Part shown: one piece after another, positions 25,389-33,595 of the stretch
Position numbering within the stretch: the stretch's first letter is position 1
Layout: each line of letters begins with the position of its first letter
IMG/VR virus record: IMGVR_UViG_3300047510_001110
Span: 1 to 64,000 of that record
Reading direction: 5' to 3' (one strand)
Source of the DNA: a virus
DNA: 64,000 nucleotides
Notes under the pieces: generated by a model
The model's input: the letters and a program-made list of their open reading frames with translations, nothing else
The model's database searches: none
What the model was told of the DNA's origin: nothing
Program-made: the position numbers and the translations under genes

Positions 25389-25413
25389 AGGAACAACTCC
25401 TATTACTTTTTGT

Positions 25414-25593
25414 TTATTTAGATGATGTTTTAAAATCAGTTTCTGGAGTATATGTTGGGGGATGTAAAGTGCAGTATTCGTTAAAAGTAATTTTCATTTC
25501 TTTATTAGTTAATCCACAGTTTCTTGCTGCTTCTGGAAGATTCCATTTTGCTGAAAACAACATTTCCATTGATTCTTTTGTTTCTGGACGCAT
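25414..25593 (-). CDS. Small helix-turn-helix-like protein, 59 aa
   Basis: ATG at 25593 to TAA at 25414. The product opens MRPETKESMEMLF and then has WNLPEAARNCGLTNKEMKITF, which reads like a helix-turn-helix (helix, CGLT turn, second helix). A polar tail follows. An AAGGAT Shine-Dalgarno lies upstream. It is an early-island gene and could be a small DNA-binding regulator; this is inference from the pattern only. Confidence 0.65.
   Translation of the reverse strand: MRPETKESMEMLFSAKWNLPEAARNCGLTNKEMKITFNEYCTLHPPTYTPETDFKTSSK
25415..25422 (-). promoter_or_regulatory. Late-promoter variant (TCTAAATA)
   Basis: Minus strand TCTAAATAAAC, overlapping the stop of the 59-residue gene and 27 bases before the ATG at 25388. 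It is the same variant as at 8525-8532. It could be chance, since it overlaps coding sequence. Confidence 0.3.
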
Positions 25594-25654
25594 ATCTTAA
25601 AAATCCTTATGTGAAAATTTTTACTGGGAAAATTTTTGCCCTAAAAAATGAAAA

Positions 25655-25837
25655 TCAAAGTGGATTTGCATATGAGAGAGTTTTTTCATCCAAAGTTGCA
25701 CGAACGAACTCTAGCACATTCATAAACTCATCAACGGTATCACAGGACACTTCTCGTTCTGTCCCCTCACTGGAGTAAATATAAACAGTCCTTTTAAGGG
25801 GATCAACCACGCATCGGGTCAAATACTCTTCTTGCAT
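25655..25837 (-). CDS. Hypothetical protein, 60 aa, first gene of the island
   Basis: 60 residues: a beta hairpin (TRCVVDPLKRTVYIYSSEG) followed by an acidic helix (CDTVDEFMNVLEFVRATLDEK). No family recognised. It is the first gene after the sigma70-like promoter at 25861-25889, so it should be made early. No Shine-Dalgarno is evident. Confidence 0.6.
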   Translation of the reverse strand: MQEEYLTRCVVDPLKRTVYIYSSEGTEREVSCDTVDEFMNVLEFVRATLDEKTLSYANPL

Positions 25838-25860
25838 AGTAAAAACGTAACACCGATCCT

Positions 25861-25889
25861 AGTGTAGCACTTTCTTGCTGGGAAGTCAA
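25861..25889 (-). promoter_or_regulatory. Sigma70-type promoter of the accessory island
   Basis: TTGACT (25889-25884), 17-base spacer, TACACT (25866-25861) on the minus strand, 24 bases before the ATG at 25837. Unlike the structural genes on both sides, no NATAAATA is present, so the island is likely read early. Confidence 0.65.
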
Positions 25890-25897
25890 GGAAATAA

Positions 25898-28800
25898 TTA
25901 TGCTGGTTGAATAAAGGAAATTGCAACCAATCCATTACCTCCCCCAAGACCTGAAACGTAAGCAGTTCCATTCCCGATAACACTATTACCACCATATCCT
26001 ATTATACCATCATAAACAACTCCCGGAGAAGTTCCTATTGCAACAAAATTATCTAAAGCAGAAACTAGTGGATTTATATAATTAGATCCTCCACCACCTC
26101 CACCGCCACCAGCGTTATTTCCAGCGCCACCACCTCCTCCTCCATAATAACCTGCCCCACCTGCACCACCACAGTCTGTAGGAATAGGTGATGTAATATA
26201 TGGATCTAGATTTCTAGAACTTCCACCACCAGATCCTCTTATCCATCCACCAGTTGCATTTGCTCCATATAATGGAACTGATGTTGTATCAGCAACAGGA
26301 GAATTTGCACCTCTCCCGCCAGTCAAAAATCCCGATACCTCAGCAGTATCCCAAAAAAAACCTGCTTCTCCTGGGTTTAGACCAGAACCGAGATTAAATC
26401 CACCAGCACCTCCAGAGATAAGAGTTCCTCCACCACCTCCTGGTCCAGAGTTAAGACCACCTAAACCAGAAAATCCTGGACCACCAGCGCCTCCTCCTCC
26501 AGCACCTCCAACTCCACCGGAAGTAGTAGCATTAATAGAAGCACCACCTCCTCCGCCACCACCTCCGGCGATCAATAAAGGAGTTAATATTCCACCTAGA
26601 TTATAAAAAATTCCACTATAACCACCACCAGAACCACCACAACCTCCTGTTATAATGGAGAATTTTTGAGATCTAGCAGCTCTTAATCCAATAGTAATGG
26701 CAGTCCAAGGTTCTCCTCCCCCACCAACATTAAAGGTTGTTGGATTTTCTGAAGTCCCTGGTATTGTTAATCTATAAGCAGACATAAAGGATGCTTCATT
26801 ATTTCCATTATTATCAGTTCCGACTCTAACATTAACCGCACTAATGAAATTTGCAGGAACTCCTGTTGGTGTAATACTTACATTATCTAAAAATCCAAGA
26901 GCAATAGCAGTATCACCTGCCAATAATCCTGTAATGTTTGGTGGATCTGGGTTTCCTGTTCCAGTTGCTATTGTTGAGGTTGGTGGGCTTGCAGGATCAA
27001 ATCCCCTAAAAACTAAACAAGCGTGAGCAACACCAGCAGGATCTCCATCACCGGCACCGCCATCAATGGCCCCTGCTGGAGTTAATCCTGTTATTAAAGT
27101 TTCTCCTGCTGCTAATATTTTATATGATAATTGATAAGAAACATTATCATTACCAACACTTGAACTAATCCCAATAAAACCAGGTGGTGGATTTAAAGTT
27201 CCTCCATCAGCAACTGAAGAGCAAAATACAATGTCCCCTGCAGCAGACCCTAACGGAAGAGGAAGTTGGGTTAAAGCACCAGAACTTTGTAGACTGGGTC
27301 TTAATGCAACAGTGATTGCTGTGTATGGATTGGTTCCCGAAACTGTGAAGGATGCTGGGTTTTCAATACCAGTATTAGGTCTTATTCTATAAGCAGTCAT
27401 TATAGATGCTTCATTAGCTCCATTTGCATCTGTTCCAACTCTAATATCACCACCACTAACATAACCAGTTGGAAGTGTAGATGGAATTTGACTTACATTA
27501 TCTAAAAATCCAAATGCAACTGCCATATATCCACCAATATTCAAATTTGTTGTTGCTGGAGGATCTGGGTTTCCTGTTGCAGAAGATACTGCACTGATAA
27601 ATGGGTTAAGTGTGTCTACATTACTAAAAGACATTGCGAAATGCGCAACCCCTGCCGGTTCTCCATTAGCAATCCCAGTAAGCCCACTATCAATAATTCC
27701 CTCTGTCGATAAGTTGGTTATAGTTTCTGCTAATGAAGACACTCTTCTCCAGGACAACCTATAAGAAGCAGTATTTGTTGCATTGGCATTAGATATGTTT
27801 GCGTATGGAGTCGTAGTTATACCATCAAATGCCGATGGAAGATTTAAAGGTAAGGTAGATCCATCAGCAACTGAGGCAACTAAAAGAAAATCTCCCACTT
27901 GAGTGTTTGTTGGTAAAGGTAATGTTGATGAGGGTGGGGTTATAGTCTTTTGGGGTCTTAATGCTAATGTAAATGAACTATAATTATCATTGTTATCAAC
28001 TGTAAATTGGTCAGGATTTTCCAATCCACTAGCAGTTAAAAGCCTGAATGCAGACATAATAGTCACTTCATCATTGTTTGGATTTGCTGGGTCTATAGCA
28101 TCTGCTATTTGACTTATTGATGGTGAATAACCAGTAGGACTGGCAGTAACATTTGCACCAACATCGTCTAAAAATCCAAATGCAACTGACATACAACCAA
28201 CACTATCCACAGTAACATCTGGTAACAGTATATTAGTTGAAATGGGAGCATTATTAATAGGAGCGGCAGTTTCAATAATTGGATTTGTTGCAGATACTCC
28301 CCTAAAAACCATAGCAAGGTGAGCAACATTTCTTACACCAGCACCGGTGCCGTTAGTGTCCTGCAAACCAGTAATCTCAGTGTCTGGAACTGCTCCCATC
28401 ACTTTATATGATAGCGTATAACTTGCTGCTGTTGCATCAAGGTTAATAAATGTGTATCCTGTAGGTATAATTACAGCATTTTGATCTGCAGCAGATGCTA
28501 TTATAACAATGTCTCCTTCCTGAGTTGCTGGTAAAGTTAAAGAAGTTACAGTAGTTCCAGAAACTGAACCAACAAAAGTAATCGTAGAAACTGATAAAGA
28601 ACTTGAAGAAGAAGACGTTCCTCTGAGAGCAATTGTATTATAGGTTGGGGCACTTGAAGCAGATTCTCCTCCAACAAATTCAATAGTAGAAGTGTTTTGG
28701 GCTGTATATTCATCTGAAGGTATTGTATAATAAGTTGGATTTCCTCCACCACCACCCGATCTTATAGTAAGAGCAGTAATGCCCAAATCAGAAACCGGAA

Positions 28801-29038
28801 TAGACGCAGAAACGTATCCACCTCCACCACCGGCACCACTGGTTCCAAAATAACAAGAACCAGAAGCTCCTCCACCACCCCATACTTGAGCGGTAATATT
28901 AGAAACTCCGGTAGGAATAAGAAAATTACTTTCTACGAAAGGAATTACTGTAGTTAATGGTTTAGCATTTCCTGTGGTGGGAAATTCATTACTCAAAAAA
29001 GTTCCACCACCAGTGAATAACATCTGAATAATAGACAT
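25898..29038 (-). CDS. Glycine-rich adhesin with three repeated beta domains
   Basis: 1046 residues. Gly-rich blocks flank the protein (~55-115, e.g. WGGGGASG and GAGGGGGY; ~810-1030, e.g. GGGGGGGAS). Between them are three tandem ~210-residue domains at ~160-370, ~375-585 and ~590-800. Each runs: an opening GDxxxxxSxADG strand, an SYxLSxK/R strand, GVAHxxxxFxGxD, MAVAFGFLDNV, a SxxSAYRL turn and a closing TAITxxLRP strand. The same domain occurs twice in the adhesin at 3652-6165. The Gly-rich end suggests a receptor-binding fibre tip as in gp38-like adhesins. It follows the fibre gene at 29041 by two bases. Confidence 0.7.
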   Translation of the reverse strand: MSIIQMLFTGGGTFLSNEFPTTGNAKPLTTVIPFVESNFLIPTGVSNITAQVWGGGGASGSCYFGTSGAGGGGGYVSASIPVSDLGITALTIRSGGGGGNPTYYTIPSDEYTAQNTSTIEFVGGESASSAPTYNTIALRGTSSSSSSLSVSTITFVGSVSGTTVTSLTLPATQEGDIVIIASAADQNAVIIPTGYTFINLDATAASYTLSYKVMGAVPDTEITGLQDTNGTGAGVRNVAHLAMVFRGVSATNPIIETAAPINNAPISTNILLPDVTVDSVGCMSVAFGFLDDVGANVTASPTGYSPSISQIADAIDPANPNNDEVTIMSAFRLLTASGLENPDQFTVDNNDNYSSFTLALRPQKTITPPSSTLPLPTNTQVGDFLLVASVADGSTLPLNLPSAFDGITTTPYANISNANATNTASYRLSWRRVSSLAETITNLSTEGIIDSGLTGIANGEPAGVAHFAMSFSNVDTLNPFISAVSSATGNPDPPATTNLNIGGYMAVAFGFLDNVSQIPSTLPTGYVSGGDIRVGTDANGANEASIMTAYRIRPNTGIENPASFTVSGTNPYTAITVALRPSLQSSGALTQLPLPLGSAAGDIVFCSSVADGGTLNPPPGFIGISSSVGNDNVSYQLSYKILAAGETLITGLTPAGAIDGGAGDGDPAGVAHACLVFRGFDPASPPTSTIATGTGNPDPPNITGLLAGDTAIALGFLDNVSITPTGVPANFISAVNVRVGTDNNGNNEASFMSAYRLTIPGTSENPTTFNVGGGGEPWTAITIGLRAARSQKFSIITGGCGGSGGGYSGIFYNLGGILTPLLIAGGGGGGGGASINATTSGGVGGAGGGGAGGPGFSGLGGLNSGPGGGGGTLISGGAGGFNLGSGLNPGEAGFFWDTAEVSGFLTGGRGANSPVADTTSVPLYGANATGGWIRGSGGGSSRNLDPYITSPIPTDCGGAGGAGYYGGGGGGAGNNAGGGGGGGGSNYINPLVSALDNFVAIGTSPGVVYDGIIGYGGNSVIGNGTAYVSGLGGGNGLVAISFIQPA

Positions 29039-29040
29039 AA

Positions 29041-31530
29041 TTATAGACCAACTCCAGAAATTAAAAATGTATTAGTAAACCCTGGACCAGAGGCTTGCCT
29101 ATCCACACATAATAAAGTCGCAATACCATTTCTAGATAAGTTTCTATTTGATGATGTATTACTATTTTGAGCACCTAAAATGAGAGTAGATCCTCCGGTC
29201 AAAATACTGATTGTGACAGTATTTCTATTTACGATTGTAACTGCATCTCCGACTTGAAAATCTCCATTCTGTATAGTAATATTACTAAGAACTATTCTAG
29301 ATTTACCGACATCTGCTGATGTAATAGCTGCAGGAGCTGCTTCTGGTATTGGATCTCTTGGAGGAATTGCTCTGAAATTACCATTTAAATCAGATAATGT
29401 TCTAGTTGATGGGCTATATTTCAATCCCCCCGCATACATTGTTGCCGCAATAGCAACTCCACTCAACGCTCCATCTACATCTTCAGTAGGAACTCCGGGT
29501 AAATAAAATTCTCTAGTATCTGTAAGGGGGTCAACTGCTGTGATAGCAATACCAGTAGTTCCTCCAATAGCAGAAAGAGAAAATTCTGACCAACTTATAC
29601 CAATTCCAGTGTTGTTAAAATATGTGCTTCCAGTTGCGATTAAAACCTGAGCTTCAGAACCAATAAAACCACCACCAAATTGACCAAATGGGGACAGTGC
29701 TGCAATTGTCAAAATTCCAACTTGACCTAATGGAGACCCATCAGTAGTTCCTAAAGCAAGATTTGTAATTCTTGCATTATCAATTGTTGCAATTCCAATT
29801 GTTGCAATTCCAATTGTTGCAATTCCAGTTGTAGGAACAATTAAATTTTGAACTGAACCAAACCCAATCGTAGCAACACCTATATTTGCTGCAGTAATAG
29901 TTGCATAACCAATCGTTGCTATTCCAGAAGGTAGATTTAAATTAGTAACATTAAGATTAGGAACAGTAGCCACTCCACTCACATAAAGGTCATTTAGAGT
30001 GGATAGACCACTAACTCTCAACCTTTGCAAGATTCCTACTTCTTCCAAAGAAGAAGTTGTAACAGAAGATCCGACTGTCGATATACTCAGAACAGTATTT
30101 CCGTCTATTTTATATACCTTATCAATTGGGAAAATATTAATATTTTCTGAGGATCTTAAAGAATCGGTTATATAATTATACGCAAATCTCTTCTGACTTG
30201 CTCCAATACCAATTTCAATTCCAGCATCATTTAGTAAAAAACTATCAGATATTGTAGTCGCAATTCCAACTCTAGCATCGGCAATCATAACAACGCTAGA
30301 ATAGATCTGTGTGGTTCCACCATCTACATAGAGGTCCCCTTTAATTCTTACAATTCCAGTATCATCACCAACAACTGCAGGATCGATTATAATTTCTTGA
30401 GGTCCACTTATAATTCCAGTCGTTGAAAATCCTAGAGCACCAATAAAGACACCATCTGCAGTTGTCTCAAGTTTCTTAACATTATCATAGTATAGTTCTA
30501 CTGCACCATTAGTTGTAAAGACTGCGTAATTTTCTGTTAATGAAGTATCTTTAAACTCAATATTATCACCAGCAATTACTAAGTTACCCGTTGTATTATT
30601 TTCAAGTATATAACTATTGTTTGTTACTGGATCATGATATATTGAAAGATCACTTGAGACTCCGACAGTTATTTTAGAATCATCTGGAAGAGATAATGTT
30701 CCTGCAATTCCAGCATTGCCATTTACATAAAAACGATATTGTTCATCAATAATATCCGTTGCAATTCCAAGAGATGTAGTAGAAGAATATGCACCTACAT
30801 ACACTTCACCCTTCACAGGCGCAATATGAATGTCTGCAGTATCAAGATTTGCGGTTAAGACATTATATTCTCCTGTAGTTCCCAGTCCAATCGGATACCC
30901 TTTGAGCGTAAAGCTATTATAATCTCCAAGGTCTGAACTGTATTCACCTTCTTTACGAGTATCCAGTCGAATAATTCCACCAACTCGACTTGTATCTACG
31001 GTTCCAACTTGTTCTACGTTTGCTGCGAGATCAACTAACAACCCATCAACTTCGGTAAAAAGACCTGAAGAAACTGTGTTACCTAATCCAGAAAAGAATA
31101 TGCCAGAGTCTGTAGGAGAAACTAAAGGTCCTGTTCCTATGACACCACCAATTAGAATATCACCCTCACCTTCAGTGACAAGATGCATTTCTGCTAATGG
31201 AACTGTTGTTCCTACACCAATTCTTCCATCATTTTTAATATTAAAGTATGGTGTAGTGGGAGGATCATTCTGATCTGCAAGATCTTTATTATCAATTAAA
31301 AGAACATCTCCAGTCCCCTTTTGAATGATTCTAACTGCAGGAAAAGGATCTCTAGATACAATATGAACTCTTGCATTGACTGCTTGAGAAGTTCCTATTC
31401 CGACAGTTCCTGTCTCATTGTCAACATTAAAGAAGACATCCTGTGTTGCTGCCGGTAGTGGATCGGGGGGAGCATCTTCTGGAACAAGTTGTTGTTCCAA
31501 TAGCATAGCAAGATATTCTTCTTCATTCAT
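29041..31530 (-). CDS. Tail fibre protein
   Basis: 829 residues, beta-rich. N-terminal ~35 residues are a short helix (MNEEEYLAMLLEQQLVPED). The body has fibre signatures: GTVGIGTSQAVNARVHI, KNDGRIGVGTTVPLAEMHLV, DLSIYHDPVTNNSYI, VRIKGDLYVDGGTTQIYS, and a run of GIATIGIATI. The C-terminus ends SSNRNLSRNGIATLLCVD and FLISGVGL, like the tip of the collagen-like fibre at 6167-8482 (GNRDLAPYGVATLLCVN, ISGAGLY). Both are followed directly by a Gly-rich adhesin gene. Start supported by AAGGA before the ATG. Confidence 0.75.
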   Translation of the reverse strand: MNEEEYLAMLLEQQLVPEDAPPDPLPAATQDVFFNVDNETGTVGIGTSQAVNARVHIVSRDPFPAVRIIQKGTGDVLLIDNKDLADQNDPPTTPYFNIKNDGRIGVGTTVPLAEMHLVTEGEGDILIGGVIGTGPLVSPTDSGIFFSGLGNTVSSGLFTEVDGLLVDLAANVEQVGTVDTSRVGGIIRLDTRKEGEYSSDLGDYNSFTLKGYPIGLGTTGEYNVLTANLDTADIHIAPVKGEVYVGAYSSTTSLGIATDIIDEQYRFYVNGNAGIAGTLSLPDDSKITVGVSSDLSIYHDPVTNNSYILENNTTGNLVIAGDNIEFKDTSLTENYAVFTTNGAVELYYDNVKKLETTADGVFIGALGFSTTGIISGPQEIIIDPAVVGDDTGIVRIKGDLYVDGGTTQIYSSVVMIADARVGIATTISDSFLLNDAGIEIGIGASQKRFAYNYITDSLRSSENINIFPIDKVYKIDGNTVLSISTVGSSVTTSSLEEVGILQRLRVSGLSTLNDLYVSGVATVPNLNVTNLNLPSGIATIGYATITAANIGVATIGFGSVQNLIVPTTGIATIGIATIGIATIDNARITNLALGTTDGSPLGQVGILTIAALSPFGQFGGGFIGSEAQVLIATGSTYFNNTGIGISWSEFSLSAIGGTTGIAITAVDPLTDTREFYLPGVPTEDVDGALSGVAIAATMYAGGLKYSPSTRTLSDLNGNFRAIPPRDPIPEAAPAAITSADVGKSRIVLSNITIQNGDFQVGDAVTIVNRNTVTISILTGGSTLILGAQNSNTSSNRNLSRNGIATLLCVDRQASGPGFTNTFLISGVGL

Positions 31531-31541
31531 AATTTAATTCC

Positions 31542-32210
31542 TTAAAATGACAACCATTGATTTGGGTGAGGCAGTGTCTGATGATATAATTTATATTCTT
31601 CTTTTAAACAGAGTTTAATGTCACCTGCTATTACATATCTATCAGTTAAATTATCCTTCTTTAAAGTTGAGTGAATTAATTTACTGGGAAATATAACAAC
31701 CGTTCCTTCGTGAGGGGTAATTGTATAATAATCACAGTTGTATCGATTAAACTTCCTAATCAAATTATATTTATTACTGGTTTCAAAGAGTGCATCTGAA
31801 ACCTCATTCAAGTTTTCTTTGTTATGAACACAGAATTTATCCGAAGATTGATCGGAAGAAATATAATAACAAAAAGAAATATCAGATGCATTATGAGTAT
31901 GTGGTTTTAATTGAGGTATATCTTTATTATGATATCCAATCCAAGATTTAGTAATATGAAAACTTAATTTATGGGAATCAACTTCCATCAAATCAAGATA
32001 CTTAGTAACAGATCTTTTTAATGACTCAAAGAAAAATTTATAGTTTGGATTTAAATGAAGAGCACATCTCCCGGAGTTTTCGGGAGTCTCATTTTCATAT
32101 CCATTAAACCAAAGAGTTTTAAGTTCTTCAAAGTATTTGGTTTTAAATTCTTGATGAACGTCTATTTCGTCTTGGGCAACAACTATGGGAAAAACTTCGT
32201 GGATCTTCAT
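31542..32210 (-). CDS. 2-oxoglutarate/Fe(II)-dependent oxygenase-like protein
   Basis: 222 residues. Strands expected for the double-stranded beta-helix are visible: LKPHTHNASDISFCYYIS (~100-117, candidate iron-binding His residues), then GTVVIFPSKLIHSTLKKDNLTDRYVIAGDI (~168-197), with the distal iron His in IHS and the 2-oxoglutarate Arg in DRY. This matches the 2OG-Fe(II) oxygenase family common in T4-like cyanophages. The substrate is unknown; hydroxylation of a protein or of a metabolite are both possible. It is embedded between tail fibre genes in a late transcript, which hints that the target is a virion or surface component. Confidence 0.7.
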   Translation of the reverse strand: MKIHEVFPIVVAQDEIDVHQEFKTKYFEELKTLWFNGYENETPENSGRCALHLNPNYKFFFESLKRSVTKYLDLMEVDSHKLSFHITKSWIGYHNKDIPQLKPHTHNASDISFCYYISSDQSSDKFCVHNKENLNEVSDALFETSNKYNLIRKFNRYNCDYYTITPHEGTVVIFPSKLIHSTLKKDNLTDRYVIAGDIKLCLKEEYKLYHQTLPHPNQWLSF

Positions 32211-32213
32211 AAA

Positions 32214-33002
32214 TCAAGTATTAATATTATATTCACCATTATCTCCTGGATATTCATCAGGCGTCAATCCTTCATATTCGGGAATGAGTTTGTCACCATC
32301 AACTCTTTCTGCATAGATTGTGTAGAAACAATCAATTGGCAAACCACCATTTGATTGGAGATAAACTTTTTCATTATCCCAACTCTTTACGATTACACTT
32401 TGGTGAGAACCAATTGGAGTCAATGTAACTGTGATATTTTTAGTATCTACAAAATCTTTCCAGTATTCTGGAAGTTCGATTGTGGTTTTATTTTTAACTC
32501 TACCTCGAATATAAACATCATTGGAAGGACTTTCTGGACAAGTGTGTCTCAGTCTCCAACCTTCTTTTGATGGATGGGGAATATCAAAGTTTTTCTTATT
32601 AGATAAACGATGTCCACCACAATGAGAAACAACATCACCCTGTGCTCTAATATTGCCCCCTGCGAAAATATTAGTTCCTGCAGTAATATTTCTGGAAACA
32701 TCTAAATGATTAAAAATAGCAGCATTTCCTTTGACTGCAAGAGAGTATGGAGAATTATTGACTCCTCCACAAGCAGCTAAATTTCCAGGAATTACGCAGG
32801 GGGGTGAATCTCTATTCTTATTTGGGCCAATCATTACAGTTGCCCAAATAGAAGGAAATGCTGTAGCGTTCCCAAAAATAGCAGGACCTTCAGCAAACAT
32901 AGATCCACGAATTTCTGCTGGACCTCTTCCTAAAATTTCAGGTTTTCCAAATCCAAGGAAAAATCTTTTTCCTATAGCAATATCATCGAAAGAAAATGCC
33001 AT
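32214..33002 (-). CDS. Tail fibre-like structural protein
   Basis: 262 residues. Residues 1-125 carry short repeats such as AEIRGSMFAEGPAIFGN and SLAVKGNAAIFNHLDV, as in fibre shafts built from strand-turn units. The C-terminal half contains HPSKEGWRLRHTCPESP and DVYIRGRV, a motif pair (HPxK..LRH..E.P, xxYxRG) seen in other marine phage structural proteins. Then come TVTLTPIG and a polar tail. No enzymatic site is evident. It lies between the oxygenase gene and the needle-like protein of the hub. Confidence 0.6.
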   Translation of the reverse strand: MAFSFDDIAIGKRFFLGFGKPEILGRGPAEIRGSMFAEGPAIFGNATAFPSIWATVMIGPNKNRDSPPCVIPGNLAACGGVNNSPYSLAVKGNAAIFNHLDVSRNITAGTNIFAGGNIRAQGDVVSHCGGHRLSNKKNFDIPHPSKEGWRLRHTCPESPSNDVYIRGRVKNKTTIELPEYWKDFVDTKNITVTLTPIGSHQSVIVKSWDNEKVYLQSNGGLPIDCFYTIYAERVDGDKLIPEYEGLTPDEYPGDNGEYNINT

Positions 33003-33010
33003 TTTCTATA

Positions 33011-33595
33011 TTAAACTACAAAGTTTCCTTTATTATGTATCTTTGCAATTTTAGATGGATATTTAGATTTTTTAATTTTACAAGCTCCTGTAGCACAATC
33101 AGCTAGACCTGCATAAATGTCCATAGAAGCATCTGCTACTATTTGCATCGATCCAGAAGAAAAGAACTTACAGACAGAGTCAGCATTCAATCTAATATTC
33201 TTAGAGTTTAATGTAATATCTTCGTTAGACTCTAAAAGAATTGTTCCAGTTTTATTACTACCGCCTTTAGCAATCAATTGTATATTTTCAGCATCAAGTT
33301 TAATTCTTCCATTTTTTGCTTTTAAAACAATATCACCATTAATTGCTTCAAAATAAATTGAATTTGAATTATATGGAATATCATCACCTGCCTTAACATT
33401 AAATGCTCCAGGGCATCTGAGGATCGTCCATCCAGTTCTATGAGCATCTGCATCCATTGTCATATAATGTCGATAGTCATATCCACTACGAACCATATAA
33501 GCAGATAGAACATTATCGTTATGAATATGTCCTCTCTTAGTTTCGCTATCCTTTGTCCCTTTTCTATGGGCGTGATAATTTTTCTTTTCTGCCAT
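33011..33595 (-). CDS. Baseplate spike-like beta-helix protein
   Basis: 194 residues. Residues ~75-155 are a regular series of short strands (IYFEAINGDIVLKAKNGRIKL, ENIQLIAKGG, TILLESNEDITLNSKNIRLN, MQIVADASMDIYA), the pattern of gp5/VgrG-type membrane-piercing beta-helices. The N-terminus is His- and Lys-rich. It overlaps the gp5-like hub gene by one base (TAATG). This phage thus seems to encode its spike separately from the OB-fold protein, whereas T4 gp5 has both in one chain. Confidence 0.6.
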   Translation of the reverse strand: MAEKKNYHAHRKGTKDSETKRGHIHNDNVLSAYMVRSGYDYRHYMTMDADAHRTGWTILRCPGAFNVKAGDDIPYNSNSIYFEAINGDIVLKAKNGRIKLDAENIQLIAKGGSNKTGTILLESNEDITLNSKNIRLNADSVCKFFSSGSMQIVADASMDIYAGLADCATGACKIKKSKYPSKIAKIHNKGNFVV

